A stretch of 64,000 nucleotides of DNA from Clostridia bacterium (GCA_017559995.1 JAFYPP010000041.1:21442-85441), one strand, 5' to 3'. Positions 7,434-19,497 are shown, counted from the stretch's first letter. The notes: generated by a model from the letters alone, not told the origin. Program-made: numbers and translations.

Positions 7434-9653
7434 TCACCTCACAAAGCGAAATTGCTGTACATTATCGTCTACAAGCGTCAGCGGGATGCCGGCGAACCGG
7501 TCGCCGTGCTCGGAATATCCGCCGGTGATCACGAGGATCTGCTCCGGTTGGATCCGCTGGCATAAATCATATAGAACCTGCCAATCGTTGGCAAGGTAAT
7601 CGTCTACCACAAGGATCCCCGCTTCGCAGGGATAGGTTTCCGTCAAACGCAGCGCGTCATTGGTTTTTACACCGCACAGGCTCAACAGAGAAAAGTTCCC
7701 TTTTAGCAACCGAATGCCGTAGGTATCTTCCCCTCCCCGCAGCAGCTGCGCTGTCATGCCGCTTACCGTCACGGTGCCGGAATCGGCAAACACACGGGGC
7801 GCAACGCTCCCATCCAGCGCTCGAACCGTTCCGTCTGCAGACGGCATCAGCACCCGGCCGATGGCGGTACACTCGGCCACCGCCGACAGGCCGCTCTGGG
7901 TACGATAATCGCCGGTGGTGCACACAACGGTTTCCAGCGCAACGGCATTCCATCGGTCCATCGCGGTTTGGACCGCATCCGCGATCCCGTCGGGCTTGGC
8001 ACCCGTGTTGATCAGCGAAACGCCCTCACCACGCAGCGCAAACACCGGTTGATTGCCGCAATTGTGCACTTCAACAAGCCCAAACCGCATCCGTTCAGCC
8101 GCTGTAAAGGCAGCAACTATACAGAGGATCACCGTACAGGTCACCAGCATTTTTCGGCCGGAAAACAGTTTTCCACGCCAAAGAAGAATCGTGAGCAACA
8201 CGACAACGCAGGCAATGGCAAGAAACAGATTCGCCGAGTCGGTAGCCGCGAAGCGCCAGGAACCAACGGTGCGGATCACCCGCACCACCCATGTCAGCGG
8301 CCAGTATAACACCCAGTCTGCCAGAAATTGGCCCACCGGCATCCAGACGCAGGACACCGACAAAACCGAAATTCCAATCACGAGAATGCCGCTCAACGCC
8401 CACAAAATCAAAAGGTTCGACAGAATGCCGAGCAGCGGTACCGTTTCAAAAAACAGGAGATTCAGCGGCATGGTGAACATCGTCGCAGCGAAACTTGCGG
8501 TCGTGGTTGCCGCAAGATAGTGCAGGATCTTTTTCAGCCATGGCTTTTTGATGTGTTTCAGCGGTTTCCCCAACACCTCATACAACGGCGCGGACAACAG
8601 GATGAGGCCCAGCGTTGCGCTGAAGGACAGCAGCAGTCCGGCGCTGACGCAGCTGAACGGATTCCACGCCACGAGCACCAGAAGTGCCGCGGCAAGAGCG
8701 GTCAGCAAATCCTTTTCCCGTTTCAGCCAGAAAGATGCCGCCCAGAATACCAGCAGGATCACCACACGCACTACCGAAGGAGAAAATCCGGTGATGGCGG
8801 CATAACCCACAGACACGGGAACCGCCACCAAAAGGCCCAGCCGTTTGCCGAACACCCACAGCAAAATACCCGCAAGGGTCATCACGTGAAGGCCGGAAAC
8901 CGCCGTAATATGACGGGTTCCGCTGGTGGTCAGCGCACGGTCGAAAGCGTCGGAAAAGTGCTCCCGGCTGCCGCTGAGCAGTGCCGCCAGCAGCGCGCCT
9001 TCGTCACCCGGGATCAATTCCAGCACACGCTGCGCGAGATCATGGGACACAACGGCCGCGCGCCGCGGCAGCGTCATCCGCTTTTCGGCGGCAACCTGCA
9101 GCGGACCTTCCTGACTTACCGTGAGAAAGACGCCTTGCTGCAGCAGGTTCCACTCCAGTTTTCGCTCGACACCATGAAGAGAACCCTCAAACAGCAGTAC
9201 ATCTCCCGGTTGATACTCCGGCGATCCGTCCCGAAGATAGACCTTTACCTTTTGGCCGCACGGTTCCCCATCCAAATGGGTCACCGTCCCGTAGGCGATA
9301 CCGTAACGCACCTTACCTTCGGCGTAGCTGTCCAGCTCCAGCCGCACGGTGCCCACCGCATCGTCCCATTTCTGCGCGGGATCCCACACAAGGAACAGAC
9401 TTCCGCAGCACCACAGCCATCCCACAAGCAGGCCAAGAAACAGCGACGCGAACACATTCCACTGTTCCCGCAGGATGGCGACCGCTGCCGCGGCGTAAAG
9501 GCACCCTACGCAAGCTGTCAGCAAAAGCAACTGCGTTCTCGATTCGACACGCACAAACAGCAGCGTTACGGTGACCGCCATCAAGAAAAAAGCAGCAGAA
9601 AAGCAGAGCAGCCTGCGCGGCTGCCTGCCTTCCTGCCACTTGAGTTGCAGCAT
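7434..9653 (-). CDS. comEC: ComEC/Rec2-family DNA internalisation protein, degenerate beta-lactamase domain
   Basis: A 739-residue membrane protein. An N-terminal OB-like/DUF4131 region (residues about 1-190) is followed by the ComEC channel domain (residues about 205-470, with SGTRHITAVSGLHVMTLAG) and a C-terminal beta-lactamase-like domain. ComEC carries transforming DNA across the membrane. In typical members the C-terminal domain has a GQGD motif and an HxHxDH metal site; here the equivalent places read VEVHNCGNQPVF and VVCTTGDYRTQSG, so no metal site is visible. The channel may work without the nuclease activity, or the gene may be drifting. The gene lies between the HIT protein and holA. 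Confidence 0.85.
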   Translation of the reverse strand: MLQLKWQEGRQPRRLLCFSAAFFLMAVTVTLLFVRVESRTQLLLLTACVGCLYAAAAVAILREQWNVFASLFLGLLVGWLWCCGSLFLVWDPAQKWDDAVGTVRLELDSYAEGKVRYGIAYGTVTHLDGEPCGQKVKVYLRDGSPEYQPGDVLLFEGSLHGVERKLEWNLLQQGVFLTVSQEGPLQVAAEKRMTLPRRAAVVSHDLAQRVLELIPGDEGALLAALLSGSREHFSDAFDRALTTSGTRHITAVSGLHVMTLAGILLWVFGKRLGLLVAVPVSVGYAAITGFSPSVVRVVILLVFWAASFWLKREKDLLTALAAALLVLVAWNPFSCVSAGLLLSFSATLGLILLSAPLYEVLGKPLKHIKKPWLKKILHYLAATTTASFAATMFTMPLNLLFFETVPLLGILSNLLILWALSGILVIGISVLSVSCVWMPVGQFLADWVLYWPLTWVVRVIRTVGSWRFAATDSANLFLAIACVVVLLTILLWRGKLFSGRKMLVTCTVILCIVAAFTAAERMRFGLVEVHNCGNQPVFALRGEGVSLINTGAKPDGIADAVQTAMDRWNAVALETVVCTTGDYRTQSGLSAVAECTAIGRVLMPSADGTVRALDGSVAPRVFADSGTVTVSGMTAQLLRGGEDTYGIRLLKGNFSLLSLCGVKTNDALRLTETYPCEAGILVVDDYLANDWQVLYDLCQRIQPEQILVITGGYSEHGDRFAGIPLTLVDDNVQQFRFVR

Positions 9654-9655
9654 GG

Positions 9656-9994
9656 TTATGCCATGGGGCCCAGTTTGCCGCCCAGCAGATGGAAATGCAG
9701 GTGCAGGACAGTCTGACCTGCGTCGGGACCGGCGTTGGTGACCACACGGTAGCCACCCTCCAGGCCCAGCTCATCCGCCAGCTTGGCAATGACCTGATAA
9801 ATATGACCGATCAGGGCAGCGTGCTCGGCAGTAACGGCACGAGCGCTCTCCAGGATATGCTCCTTGGGGATCACCAGCACATGGACCGGCGCGGCGGGAG
9901 CCACGTCGTAAAACGCCATGACCTGCTCGTCTTCATAAACCTTCTTGCAAGGGATCTCACCCTTGACGATCTTGCAGAAAATGCAGTTATCCAT
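9656..9994 (-). CDS. HIT-family nucleotide-binding protein
   Basis: A 112-residue histidine-triad hydrolase/transferase, small and cytosolic. The triad is HLHFHLLGG near the C-terminus, and the N-terminus CIFCKIVKGEIP has the paired cysteines usual in HINT-type proteins. These enzymes hydrolyse AMP-N-linked compounds such as adenosine phosphoramidates. The ATG at 9992-9994 is preferred because GGGAGG precedes it by 8 bases; a longer frame would run into the alaS stop region. It lies between alaS and comEC. Confidence 0.9.
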   Translation of the reverse strand: MDNCIFCKIVKGEIPCKKVYEDEQVMAFYDVAPAAPVHVLVIPKEHILESARAVTAEHAALIGHIYQVIAKLADELGLEGGYRVVTNAGPDAGQTVLHLHFHLLGGKLGPMA

Positions 9995-10010
9995 GGTAGG
10001 AACCTCCCGA

Positions 10011-12662
<2,652 letters not shown>

Positions 12663-12717
12663 ACTATCAGTCCTCTTCTATCGTCAATTTTCTTTGTTTT
12701 TCAAAAGATTACAGTTT

Positions 12718-12746
12718 ATCATAGCACAAAATGCTTGAAATTCCAA
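12718..12746 (-). promoter_or_regulatory. Sigma-A promoter of the alaS operon
   Basis: Minus strand TTGGAA (12741-12746), 17-base spacer, TATGAT (12718-12723) with a TGC extended -10. It lies between the end of the U32 gene and the alaS ATG at 12662. Confidence 0.65.
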
Positions 12747-12754
12747 GAGTGCGG

Positions 12755-13971
12755 TTATTTTTTCCGCCGCAAAATCGCAAGAGGCTCCACCCGACAGGGC
12801 AGCTTTGCCAGCACAGTCATGTGCGGTACATTTGCCAGTTCGATGGGCTCCCCTTCTCCGTTGCGCACGTTTTCCAGACGGACGGTCCGAGCGGGTCTTC
12901 CGGGTGTCAGCAGTTCCAGTTCATCGTTAGCGAAGAACTTGTTTTTATGCCGCAGCACCGCGTTCCCCTGCTGGTCACACTGTTCCACCACGGCACACAC
13001 ATCCCATTCCCGGATATAAGTGCTGTCCGCCATGTGCTGCGTGTTGGGGTCTTCGTAATAGAAGCCGGTGAAATATTCCCGGTGGCTCACCTTCCACACC
13101 TCGTCCAACAGTTCCTGCGGAGGCGCGAAGTTCAGGGGATCGGCAGCGTACAGTTCGGCGGCTCTGCGGTAGGCGTTGGTCACCACCGCGGCGTAGTAGG
13201 CGGTTTTCACTCTGCCCTCGATCTTCAAACTGTCAATGCCGGCCTGGGCGACCTTGTCCACATAGGGCAGCATATTCATATCCTTGGAGTTGAAAATGTA
13301 GGTGCCGTGTTCATCCTCTTCGATGGGCATATACTCGTTGGGTCGGTATTCCTCCACCACACGGTACCCCAGCGGCAGGGCTGGGCGCAGTTGCCCCGGT
13401 TGGCGTCACGCCCCGCAAGATACTGGGACAGCATACAGCGGCCGGAATAGGCCATACACATGGCGCCGTGCACGAAGGCTTCCAGTTCCAGGGTGGGCGG
13501 TGTGTTTTTGCGGATATGGGCGATCTGCTCCAGGGTCAGTTCTCTCGCAAGGACCACACGGCTTGCGCCCAGTTCGTGCCAGGCCGTCGCCGCCCGGGCG
13601 TTGACGATGCTGGTCTGAGTGCTGATATGGATCTGACACCGGGGCGCGTACTTTTTCGCAAGCATGAGCACACCCAGATCGGCCAGAATCAGGGCATCCA
13701 CGCCCATGTCGTTCAGCGAGGACAGATAGGGCGGCAGAAGGGCCATCTCCTCATCCCGGGGAAGGGTGTTCACCGTCACGTAGACCTTGACGCCACGGGC
13801 GTGGCAGTACTCCACCGCCTGTGCCATTTCCTCGGGCGTGAAGTTGCCCGACGCGGTACGCATACCGTAGGCCTTTCCCGCCAGATAGACCGCGTCGGCG
13901 CCGTACGCTACCGCGAAGCGCAGTTTTTCAAAATCACCGGCGGGCGCCAGTACCTCAGGGCGTTTCTGCAT
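12755..13971 (-). pseudogene. U32-family peptidase/hydroxylase gene with a single-base frameshift
   Basis: The region encodes the two halves of one U32-family protein of about 405 residues. Residues 1-200 (from MQKRPEVLAPAGDFEKLRFA through MAYSGRCMLSQYLAGRDANR and CAQPCRW) are in one frame; the remainder (VEEYRPNEYMPIEEDEHGTY onwards to the stop at 12755) is in the next. The shift maps to the run of four C at 13367-13370, where one extra base would restore the family sequence. Total length (1217 bases) is one short of a whole number of codons. Members act in tRNA hydroxylation or as collagenase-like peptidases. Either the gene is inactivated or there is a homopolymer sequencing/assembly error; the rest of the frame is clean, which favours an error or a very recent mutation. 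Confidence 0.85.
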
Positions 13972-15055
13972 CGTACTTACCTGCCGCGATATCGGCCTTC
14001 GCTTTATTATGGGCGTCCAGATTCTTGCTGAAAATATGGCTGCCGTCGGGCTTTGCCACGTAATAATAGTACTTGTGCTCATCAGGCTGGATGGCGGCCA
14101 TCAGGCACTCGATACCGGGATTGCAGATGGCCGTGGGAGGCAGACCGGAATTGGTGTGCAGGTTATAGGGGCTGTCGATCTGCAGATCTTCAGCCGTCAG
14201 CTGCTCCTTGTGGCCGGTTGCGTACAGAATGGAAGCGTCGATCTGCAGATAGGGGAAGTTATCGCTGGCCAGACGGTTATAGATAACGCCGCCGATGACG
14301 GTACGCTCATCATCCTTCTGAGCTTCCTTCTCGATCAGCGATGCCACCTTTACCACATCGGCGATGGTCATACCACGGCTCTCGGTCAGATTGCGCATGG
14401 GCTTGGTATACTTTTTGACAAAGTTGTTGAGCATCTTGTTGATGACATCCACGGCGTGGTCCACGTCATCGATCTTGTCGCTGTTGGCGTAGAAATCATA
14501 GGTGTCGGGGAACAGATAGCCTTCCAGGCGATTGTCCTCCATGGGGACATCCTTCAGCATATCGTGGGCAAAGTCATAATGGTTCGCCACTTCCCAGAAC
14601 GCCTCTTCGGTCACCACGTCCTTTTCCACCAGCAGCGCGCAGATATCCTTCAGGTTGTAGCCCTCGGGGATGGTCACACGCACCACGGCCAGCGAGGTGC
14701 CGGTTTTCCGCAGGGCACTGATCATCTGGCTGTAGTCCATACTGGTATCAATGGTAAAGGTTCCCGCGGGGAAACTCTCCACTTTTTTCAGCGTGCTGAA
14801 CAACTCAAATGCCCAGGGATACTCGATTGCTTCCTTTTCCTGCAGCAGCAGAGCCACTTCGGAAGGCAGCATTTCTTCCTTCAGTTCCACCGTCATCTCT
14901 CCGCTGTCCTTGATGAGCGCCAGCACATCGTTGGCCACAAGGATGCCGAAGGTGGACAGGATCAAAGAAATGCCCACGATCAGAAGGATGTAACTGACGG
15001 TGTTCATCATGCCCGCCAGAACATACCAGATTTTTCTCACTTTTTTGGCTGCCAT
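13955..15055 (-). CDS. mltG: Endolytic murein transglycosylase
   Basis: A 366-residue MltG/YceG-family lytic transglycosylase that cuts nascent glycan strands at the outer face of the membrane. One N-terminal membrane anchor (residues about 15-45, TVSYILLIVGISLIL) is followed by a LysM-like region and the catalytic domain with the glutamate in KVASLIEKEAQ and the closing signatures IDSPYNLHTNSGLPPTAI and YYYYVAKPDGSHIFS. The ATG at 15053-15055 has AGGAGG 6 bases upstream. Its stop overlaps the U32 gene start by 17 bases, an order (mltG followed by a U32 peptidase) common in Firmicutes. Confidence 0.93.
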   Translation of the reverse strand: MAAKKVRKIWYVLAGMMNTVSYILLIVGISLILSTFGILVANDVLALIKDSGEMTVELKEEMLPSEVALLLQEKEAIEYPWAFELFSTLKKVESFPAGTFTIDTSMDYSQMISALRKTGTSLAVVRVTIPEGYNLKDICALLVEKDVVTEEAFWEVANHYDFAHDMLKDVPMEDNRLEGYLFPDTYDFYANSDKIDDVDHAVDVINKMLNNFVKKYTKPMRNLTESRGMTIADVVKVASLIEKEAQKDDERTVIGGVIYNRLASDNFPYLQIDASILYATGHKEQLTAEDLQIDSPYNLHTNSGLPPTAICNPGIECLMAAIQPDEHKYYYYVAKPDGSHIFSKNLDAHNKAKADIAAGKYDAETP

Positions 15056-15065
15056 AGTTTCCTCC

Positions 15066-15938
15066 TCAATACAAGACACGCACGGCAAACAGCAGCAGAA
15101 GCAGCCACATGCCGGGAGAAACGAAGATGCCGTTCAAGGTTTCACCGGCACCCCGATATTGCAGACGCTTGATGCGGCCCTTCTCGATCTGGTGATCCAG
15201 GGCACGCATGGCAAACGCCAAAAACATACAAAAGCAAAAGGCCGCGATCAGCAGAACAAAGGACCAAATGCCAAGGGCGGAATAGTTCTTTGCCGCATGG
15301 GCCAGAAACAGCACCAGGCCGTTGTTCACCAAATGGGCAAACAGCGCCGGCCATACCGAATCCAGTACATATACCAGATAACCGTAGATCAGGCCGGACA
15401 TCAGCGGGCCTGCGAAATTATGCAGATCACCGTGGATCATGGCAAAAGCCACCGACGTCAGGATCAGCGCCGGCCAGGTGCCGCAGCGTTCCAGCGCGCT
15501 GAACATCACCCCGCGGAAGAACAGTTCTTCCACCAGCGCGGGCAGCACCACGATCACCAGCACCGAGGGCCAAAAGCCTTCCACACCGTATTGGGAAACA
15601 ATATCGGTGACCGGCTCCCGTCCGCTGCCGATGAGCACGGAAACGCCTCCGTTGAGCATCGCGCCCAGAATGGCCGCCATCAAAGACATCCAAAAGACCA
15701 TGCCGACGGTCTGCCGACGGTAGGTTTTGAAGCGGAATACCGCCCGCTTTCCCTCCCGGTCGGGAAGGATGCGCAGCACCGCCATAGGCAGCAAATAGGC
15801 CACGATCTCGGCACACGCTACCACCCAAAGATTCCTTGGCAGAACTTCCGCCTGCAGCAGGCTTTCCAAAAGCAGCAGCAGTGCCATGATGACTGCCGGC
15901 ATAAATCCGGCTGTTAAAGACAAACGATCTTGTTTCAT
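15066..15938 (-). CDS. CPBP-family intramembrane glutamic endopeptidase
   Basis: A 290-residue polytopic membrane protein with about 7-8 hydrophobic segments. The CPBP (Abi/CAAX protease) motifs are PALVEELFFRGVMF (EExxxR) and FAMIHGDLHNF (FxxxH-type second motif). This family includes Rce1-type proteases and bacteriocin self-immunity proteins; no bacteriocin gene is nearby, so a housekeeping or envelope role is more likely. It overlaps the 5-formyl-THF cyclo-ligase stop by 4 bases. Confidence 0.85.
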   Translation of the reverse strand: MKQDRLSLTAGFMPAVIMALLLLLESLLQAEVLPRNLWVVACAEIVAYLLPMAVLRILPDREGKRAVFRFKTYRRQTVGMVFWMSLMAAILGAMLNGGVSVLIGSGREPVTDIVSQYGVEGFWPSVLVIVVLPALVEELFFRGVMFSALERCGTWPALILTSVAFAMIHGDLHNFAGPLMSGLIYGYLVYVLDSVWPALFAHLVNNGLVLFLAHAAKNYSALGIWSFVLLIAAFCFCMFLAFAMRALDHQIEKGRIKRLQYRGAGETLNGIFVSPGMWLLLLLFAVRVLY

Positions 15939-16513
15939 ACTTCCTCAAACCGCAGCACACGCTGCTGCGTAACGATATATTTCATAGTTTGGTCATGGGG
16001 TTCGGCGGGAACGGAGGGCAGTAAAAACGCCTCCAGACACAGTGCCGCATGGCTGCAGCTTGCCCGTTCCAAAAAGCGGTCGTAGTAACCGCCCCCCTGC
16101 CCCAGACGGGATCCGTCCTCGCCGCAGCCTACCGCGGGGATCACCGCGAACTCCACAGTTTCGGGATCGACGGCACGCAATTCCGCCGGCGGCTCCAGAA
16201 TTCCCTTCATGCCGGGAACCAGCTGCGCAAGGGATGTGATGGGCACGCAATCCATCACGCCGTGTGCCCTGCCTCGGGGCACCAGCACCTGTTTTCCCAG
16301 GGACAGCAGCCGCTCGATCAGGCGGTGTGTTTCCACCTCACCACCGTAGGACACGTAACAGAACACCGTCTGCGCGCGCTGCAGTTCCGGAAGCTCCAGC
16401 AGCCGGGCGCAAAGTTGCGCGCTTTCCCGGAAAAGCACTTCCCGGTCCAACTCCCGCCGCATTTTTCGCAGATGGCTACGCAGCGCTGCTTTCTTTTCCG
16501 AAATCCGCTCCAT
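15935..16513 (-). CDS. 5-formyltetrahydrofolate cyclo-ligase
   Basis: A 192-residue enzyme converting 5-formyl-THF plus ATP to 5,10-methenyl-THF, returning stored folate to the one-carbon pool. Family marks are FCYVSYGGEVETHRLI, the VPRGR segment and the glycine-rich RLGQGGGYYDRFL. The ATG at 16511-16513 is chosen over an upstream TTG because GAGG precedes it at about 7 bases. It sits in an operon with thyX and tmk, which fits folate and thymidylate metabolism. Confidence 0.92.
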   Translation of the reverse strand: MERISEKKAALRSHLRKMRRELDREVLFRESAQLCARLLELPELQRAQTVFCYVSYGGEVETHRLIERLLSLGKQVLVPRGRAHGVMDCVPITSLAQLVPGMKGILEPPAELRAVDPETVEFAVIPAVGCGEDGSRLGQGGGYYDRFLERASCSHAALCLEAFLLPSVPAEPHDQTMKYIVTQQRVLRFEEV

Positions 16514-16521
16514 AGGTGTCC

Positions 16522-17307
16522 TCAATTGTACATTAGATTCAAAAAACAGGGATTTTGTTCCACGATTTTTTTCGCGTCATCGTTGAGCGGCCTGACGCTT
16601 CCCATAGGGCGGCGATCCGCGTCGGGGACGGTACGGAAGGGTCTGTCCGGCTGGATCTCCGCCGCAAGCGCGGCGGCCTCCGGGCCCACGGCCTCCAGAA
16701 TGCCCCTCTCGTCGGCAAAGGCATAGGCCACGACGGCGCCATTCCGCTCCAGCACCTTTGCCCCGGTGCCGAACAGTTCCAGCTGCAGCGTCCAGTGACG
16801 GGCGTCACGGTGTCCGTGCAGGAACCCGGTAGCGGCGGCTTTGTACAGTGTGTTCAGCACGGGGATATCATCGGCGGAAGCCACACGGACGATCCCTTTG
16901 GACGCTGCCGCTTCCGGCACGCCCGTGCCGATGCAGAAGGCCGGCTTGTAGCCAAACCGGGCATAATACGCCAAAAGGCTGTCCTCCTGGGTGATGAGCA
17001 CGCTGAAATCGTGCCCCCGTCGGCGGCCCTCCCGGGCGGCCAGTTCAAGCAGACCGGCCATCAGCCCCTTCCCCTGCTCTTCCGGCAGGGTCGACGCGGC
17101 GTAAATGTAATGAGCATCAAACAGCCGTTCTCCCAACCGCATTGCGCAGGGGATCATCTGGAGGGACGCGATAATGCGCCCGTCTTTCCGCACATTCAGC
17201 GTATTTTCCGGCGTGTACAGGTTGTCAAACACCCAGTTCCAGAAATCCGGCTCATCTTCGGGAAAACAGGCCTGATACAGCGCCAGAAGCTGTTCCCGGT
17301 CGGTCAT
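16522..17307 (-). CDS. GNAT-family N-acetyltransferase
   Basis: A 261-residue protein with an N-terminal GNAT fold. The acetyl-CoA loop is LPEEQGKGLMAGLLELA (residues about 75-91), followed by YYARFGYKPAF, a typical GNAT motif B. The C-terminal half is of unclear affiliation, giving an overall length closer to Eis-type than to single-domain acetyltransferases. Substrate is unknown. It overlaps the tmk stop by 4 bases and so belongs to the same operon. Confidence 0.8.
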   Translation of the reverse strand: MTDREQLLALYQACFPEDEPDFWNWVFDNLYTPENTLNVRKDGRIIASLQMIPCAMRLGERLFDAHYIYAASTLPEEQGKGLMAGLLELAAREGRRRGHDFSVLITQEDSLLAYYARFGYKPAFCIGTGVPEAAASKGIVRVASADDIPVLNTLYKAAATGFLHGHRDARHWTLQLELFGTGAKVLERNGAVVAYAFADERGILEAVGPEAAALAAEIQPDRPFRTVPDADRRPMGSVRPLNDDAKKIVEQNPCFLNLMYN

Positions 17308-17966
17308 TTTTTCAGTTCTCCAAAAACGATCTCCAGAATATCACGGTTGATATCCTCGATCGACCGGATCTTCCCGTTTTCTGCACAGGAGACCCGATGC
17401 CAGCCGTACTGTTCACAGACCTTCAGCGCCCGCTGGTGGCAGCGGACAAGGTACTCGTGATCCAGTTCGTGAATATCGCCGGTCTCACCCTGCCGCTTTT
17501 CCAGCATCTGAAAGGACACCTCCGGCGGCATATCCAGGAAGATCACGCAGGTAGGCGCGGGCAGACCCAACAGATTGTATTCATAGTCAAACAGCCACTC
17601 GGTAAAGGGCACCAGCTGCTCCTCCGGAAGTTTGGAGGACTGGTGCACCGCGTTGGAGGTGGTGTATCGGTCACAGAAAATGACCTTGTCCCCTTCCCAA
17701 TCCTTCTGCCAGTCGGTCTTGAAAGAGGCGTACCGGTCAGCGGCGTAAAACGTAGAGGCGGCATAGGGATTCACGTCCTCCGGGTGGGTGCCGAAATCAC
17801 CACGCAGGTACATCCGCACCAGCATGGAGCTGTCATCCTTGTACCGGGGGAAGGTCAGCCGTTTTACATCTGCGCCCGACGCTACGATGGCCTCATAGGT
17901 CAGCTGCGCCTGGGTGGATTTTCCGCTGCCGTCGGTGCCTTCAATGACGATCAGGTGACGGCTCAT
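17304..17966 (-). CDS. tmk: Thymidylate kinase
   Basis: A 220-residue dTMP kinase. The P-loop GTDGSGKST spans residues 10-18, and the DRY-type motif is FCDRYTTSNAVHQS. It phosphorylates dTMP to dTDP and so takes the product of ThyX, encoded immediately upstream with a 4-base overlap. The LID region (EKRQGETGDIHELD) lacks the extra arginines of E. coli-type enzymes, and the overall look is of the clostridial class. Confidence 0.93.
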   Translation of the reverse strand: MSRHLIVIEGTDGSGKSTQAQLTYEAIVASGADVKRLTFPRYKDDSSMLVRMYLRGDFGTHPEDVNPYAASTFYAADRYASFKTDWQKDWEGDKVIFCDRYTTSNAVHQSSKLPEEQLVPFTEWLFDYEYNLLGLPAPTCVIFLDMPPEVSFQMLEKRQGETGDIHELDHEYLVRCHQRALKVCEQYGWHRVSCAENGKIRSIEDINRDILEIVFGELKK

Positions 17967-18730
17967 AAGCTGGCGCTCCGTTCACGGACTTCCTTTGCCT
18001 GACCGCAGGTCATCTTGCCCTCGGGACAGGCGCCGTACAGACAGGCGGGACCGGCCTTTTTAAACAGCGTGGGCGCTGCCTCACGGCACAGCTTCAGCAT
18101 AGCCCATGCCAGTTCCCGGATCTCCCACTGGGCACGGTTACAGCAGCGCAGCTGGAAGAAATTGTACAGGCTGCGGGCGTTCATCGTGACCACCATCTTG
18201 GTTTCGCAGGCGTTGGGCAGCACGTAGCGGGCGTCCTCAATGGCCATCTTTTCGGCACGGCGCTTGGCTTCCTTTTCAGGCACGCCCTGCGCCACCAGAT
18301 CGGCGGTATGCCGGGCCTGCAGGGTGTCGGCCAGTTCCAGATAATTGCGGTGGCAGTCAGCCATAGCCTGCTGGTACTTTTCATTGGCGGCGGGATCCTT
18401 GGCGATCTCGGGCGGCGTAATAAAGGTAAAAACGCCTTCCTTCAGCTTCACGTACCGCTGGGACTGCACGCTGTAGGAAGCGATGCGGTGACGGGTGATC
18501 TGCGCCAGCAGGCTGCGGGAAACGCCTTCAATGGCAAAGGTAAAAGATGCGTGTTCAATGGGGCTGGCGTGACCGATCTCGGTCAGCATATCCAGAAAAC
18601 CCTCGGTTTTTTCGGGGGTCAGACCCTCCATGATGGTCTCCGCATCGGAGGAAGAATAGCAGATCTTGGCTGCAGCGGCGATGGTTTTTTCAGGGTCAGG
18701 TGTATAGGCGATCAACTTTACATTCAGCAT
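17963..18730 (-). CDS. thyX: FAD-dependent thymidylate synthase
   Basis: A 255-residue flavin-dependent thymidylate synthase that methylates dUMP using methylene-THF and NADPH. The signature RHRxxSxxxxSxRY is present at residues 80-93 (RHRIASYSVQSQRY). A C-terminal stretch with cysteines (CLYGACPEGKMTCGQ) extends beyond the core. GAGGAGG lies 7 bases before the ATG. No thyA is in the window. It is coupled to tmk, giving a short dUMP to dTDP module. Confidence 0.95.
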   Translation of the reverse strand: MLNVKLIAYTPDPEKTIAAAAKICYSSSDAETIMEGLTPEKTEGFLDMLTEIGHASPIEHASFTFAIEGVSRSLLAQITRHRIASYSVQSQRYVKLKEGVFTFITPPEIAKDPAANEKYQQAMADCHRNYLELADTLQARHTADLVAQGVPEKEAKRRAEKMAIEDARYVLPNACETKMVVTMNARSLYNFFQLRCCNRAQWEIRELAWAMLKLCREAAPTLFKKAGPACLYGACPEGKMTCGQAKEVRERSASL

Positions 18731-18731
18731 T

Positions 18732-19457
18732 TTACTTTCCTCCTCTAATTCTCCAAGCCACTGCGTCCAGCAGATACAGCGGCAGTTTGATCATTCTTCT
18801 CCAGCGCTGGGGTTCCTTCACCAGACGGTACAGCCACTCCAGACCGTACTTCTGGAAAAACTCCGGTGCCCGCTGCACGTTGCCGGCCAGCACGTCCATA
18901 CTGCCGCCAAGACCGGCCATCACAGGCACTTCCAGTTCGGCATCGTGGGTCTCCATGAAATACTCCTGCTTGGGAGCGCCTAGGCACACCAGCAAAGCGT
19001 CGGGATGCGCGGCGTTGATAGCTTCCACAACGGGGCCTTCCTCTTTGAAGTAACCGTCGTGGGTGCCGGCGATTTTCAGGCCGGGATAGGTCTCCTGCAG
19101 CTTTTGCGCCGCCTTTTCGGCAACGCCGGGCTTTGCTCCCAGCAGAAACAGGCTCTTTCCTTCCTGCGCCATGGCCGCCGCCAGCGCCTGGGCGAAGCCA
19201 ACGCCGGTGACACGGCCTACCATGCGATCGCCGATGATTTTGGATGCCAGCACCACCGAGATACCGTCAGCCAGCACCAGCTGGGACGTGTTGAGGATAT
19301 TCAGAAAACGGGGATTTTTCTTGGCTTCCAGGGCGAACTCGGCATTGGGCGTCACCACACGGCACCGGCTGCGGGCCGCGATATGGCCCATGGCAGTGCC
19401 GACGGCTTCCTCCATGGTAATGTTGTCAAATGTAATGGTCATGACTTGTTTTTTCAA
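18732..19457 (-). CDS. WecB/TagA/CpsF-family glycosyltransferase
   Basis: A 241-residue GT26 enzyme. Family marks are VVTPNAEFALEA, LADGISVVLASK, VTGVGFAQALAA, FLLGAKPGVAEKAA and LVCLGAPKQEYFM. Relatives add N-acetylmannosamine(-uronate) to undecaprenyl-linked GlcNAc in teichoic acid or exopolysaccharide assembly, at the inner face of the membrane. The start is uncertain: a TTG at 19457 with AAGGGG 12 bases upstream, or an ATG at 19442 with no clear ribosome site. It is the first gene of the operon that continues with thyX. Confidence 0.88.
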   Translation of the reverse strand: MKKQVMTITFDNITMEEAVGTAMGHIAARSRCRVVTPNAEFALEAKKNPRFLNILNTSQLVLADGISVVLASKIIGDRMVGRVTGVGFAQALAAAMAQEGKSLFLLGAKPGVAEKAAQKLQETYPGLKIAGTHDGYFKEEGPVVEAINAAHPDALLVCLGAPKQEYFMETHDAELEVPVMAGLGGSMDVLAGNVQRAPEFFQKYGLEWLYRLVKEPQRWRRMIKLPLYLLDAVAWRIRGGK

Positions 19458-19497
19458 TGAAAAACACGCCCCTTCCGCACTTTCTCTTAATCTAAAG

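Noticed and set aside
12663..12754. Possible T-box riboswitch upstream of alaS
   Set aside because: The leader is only about 50 bases from the predicted start, with no specifier-loop structure, T-box core or terminator. Too short for a T-box.
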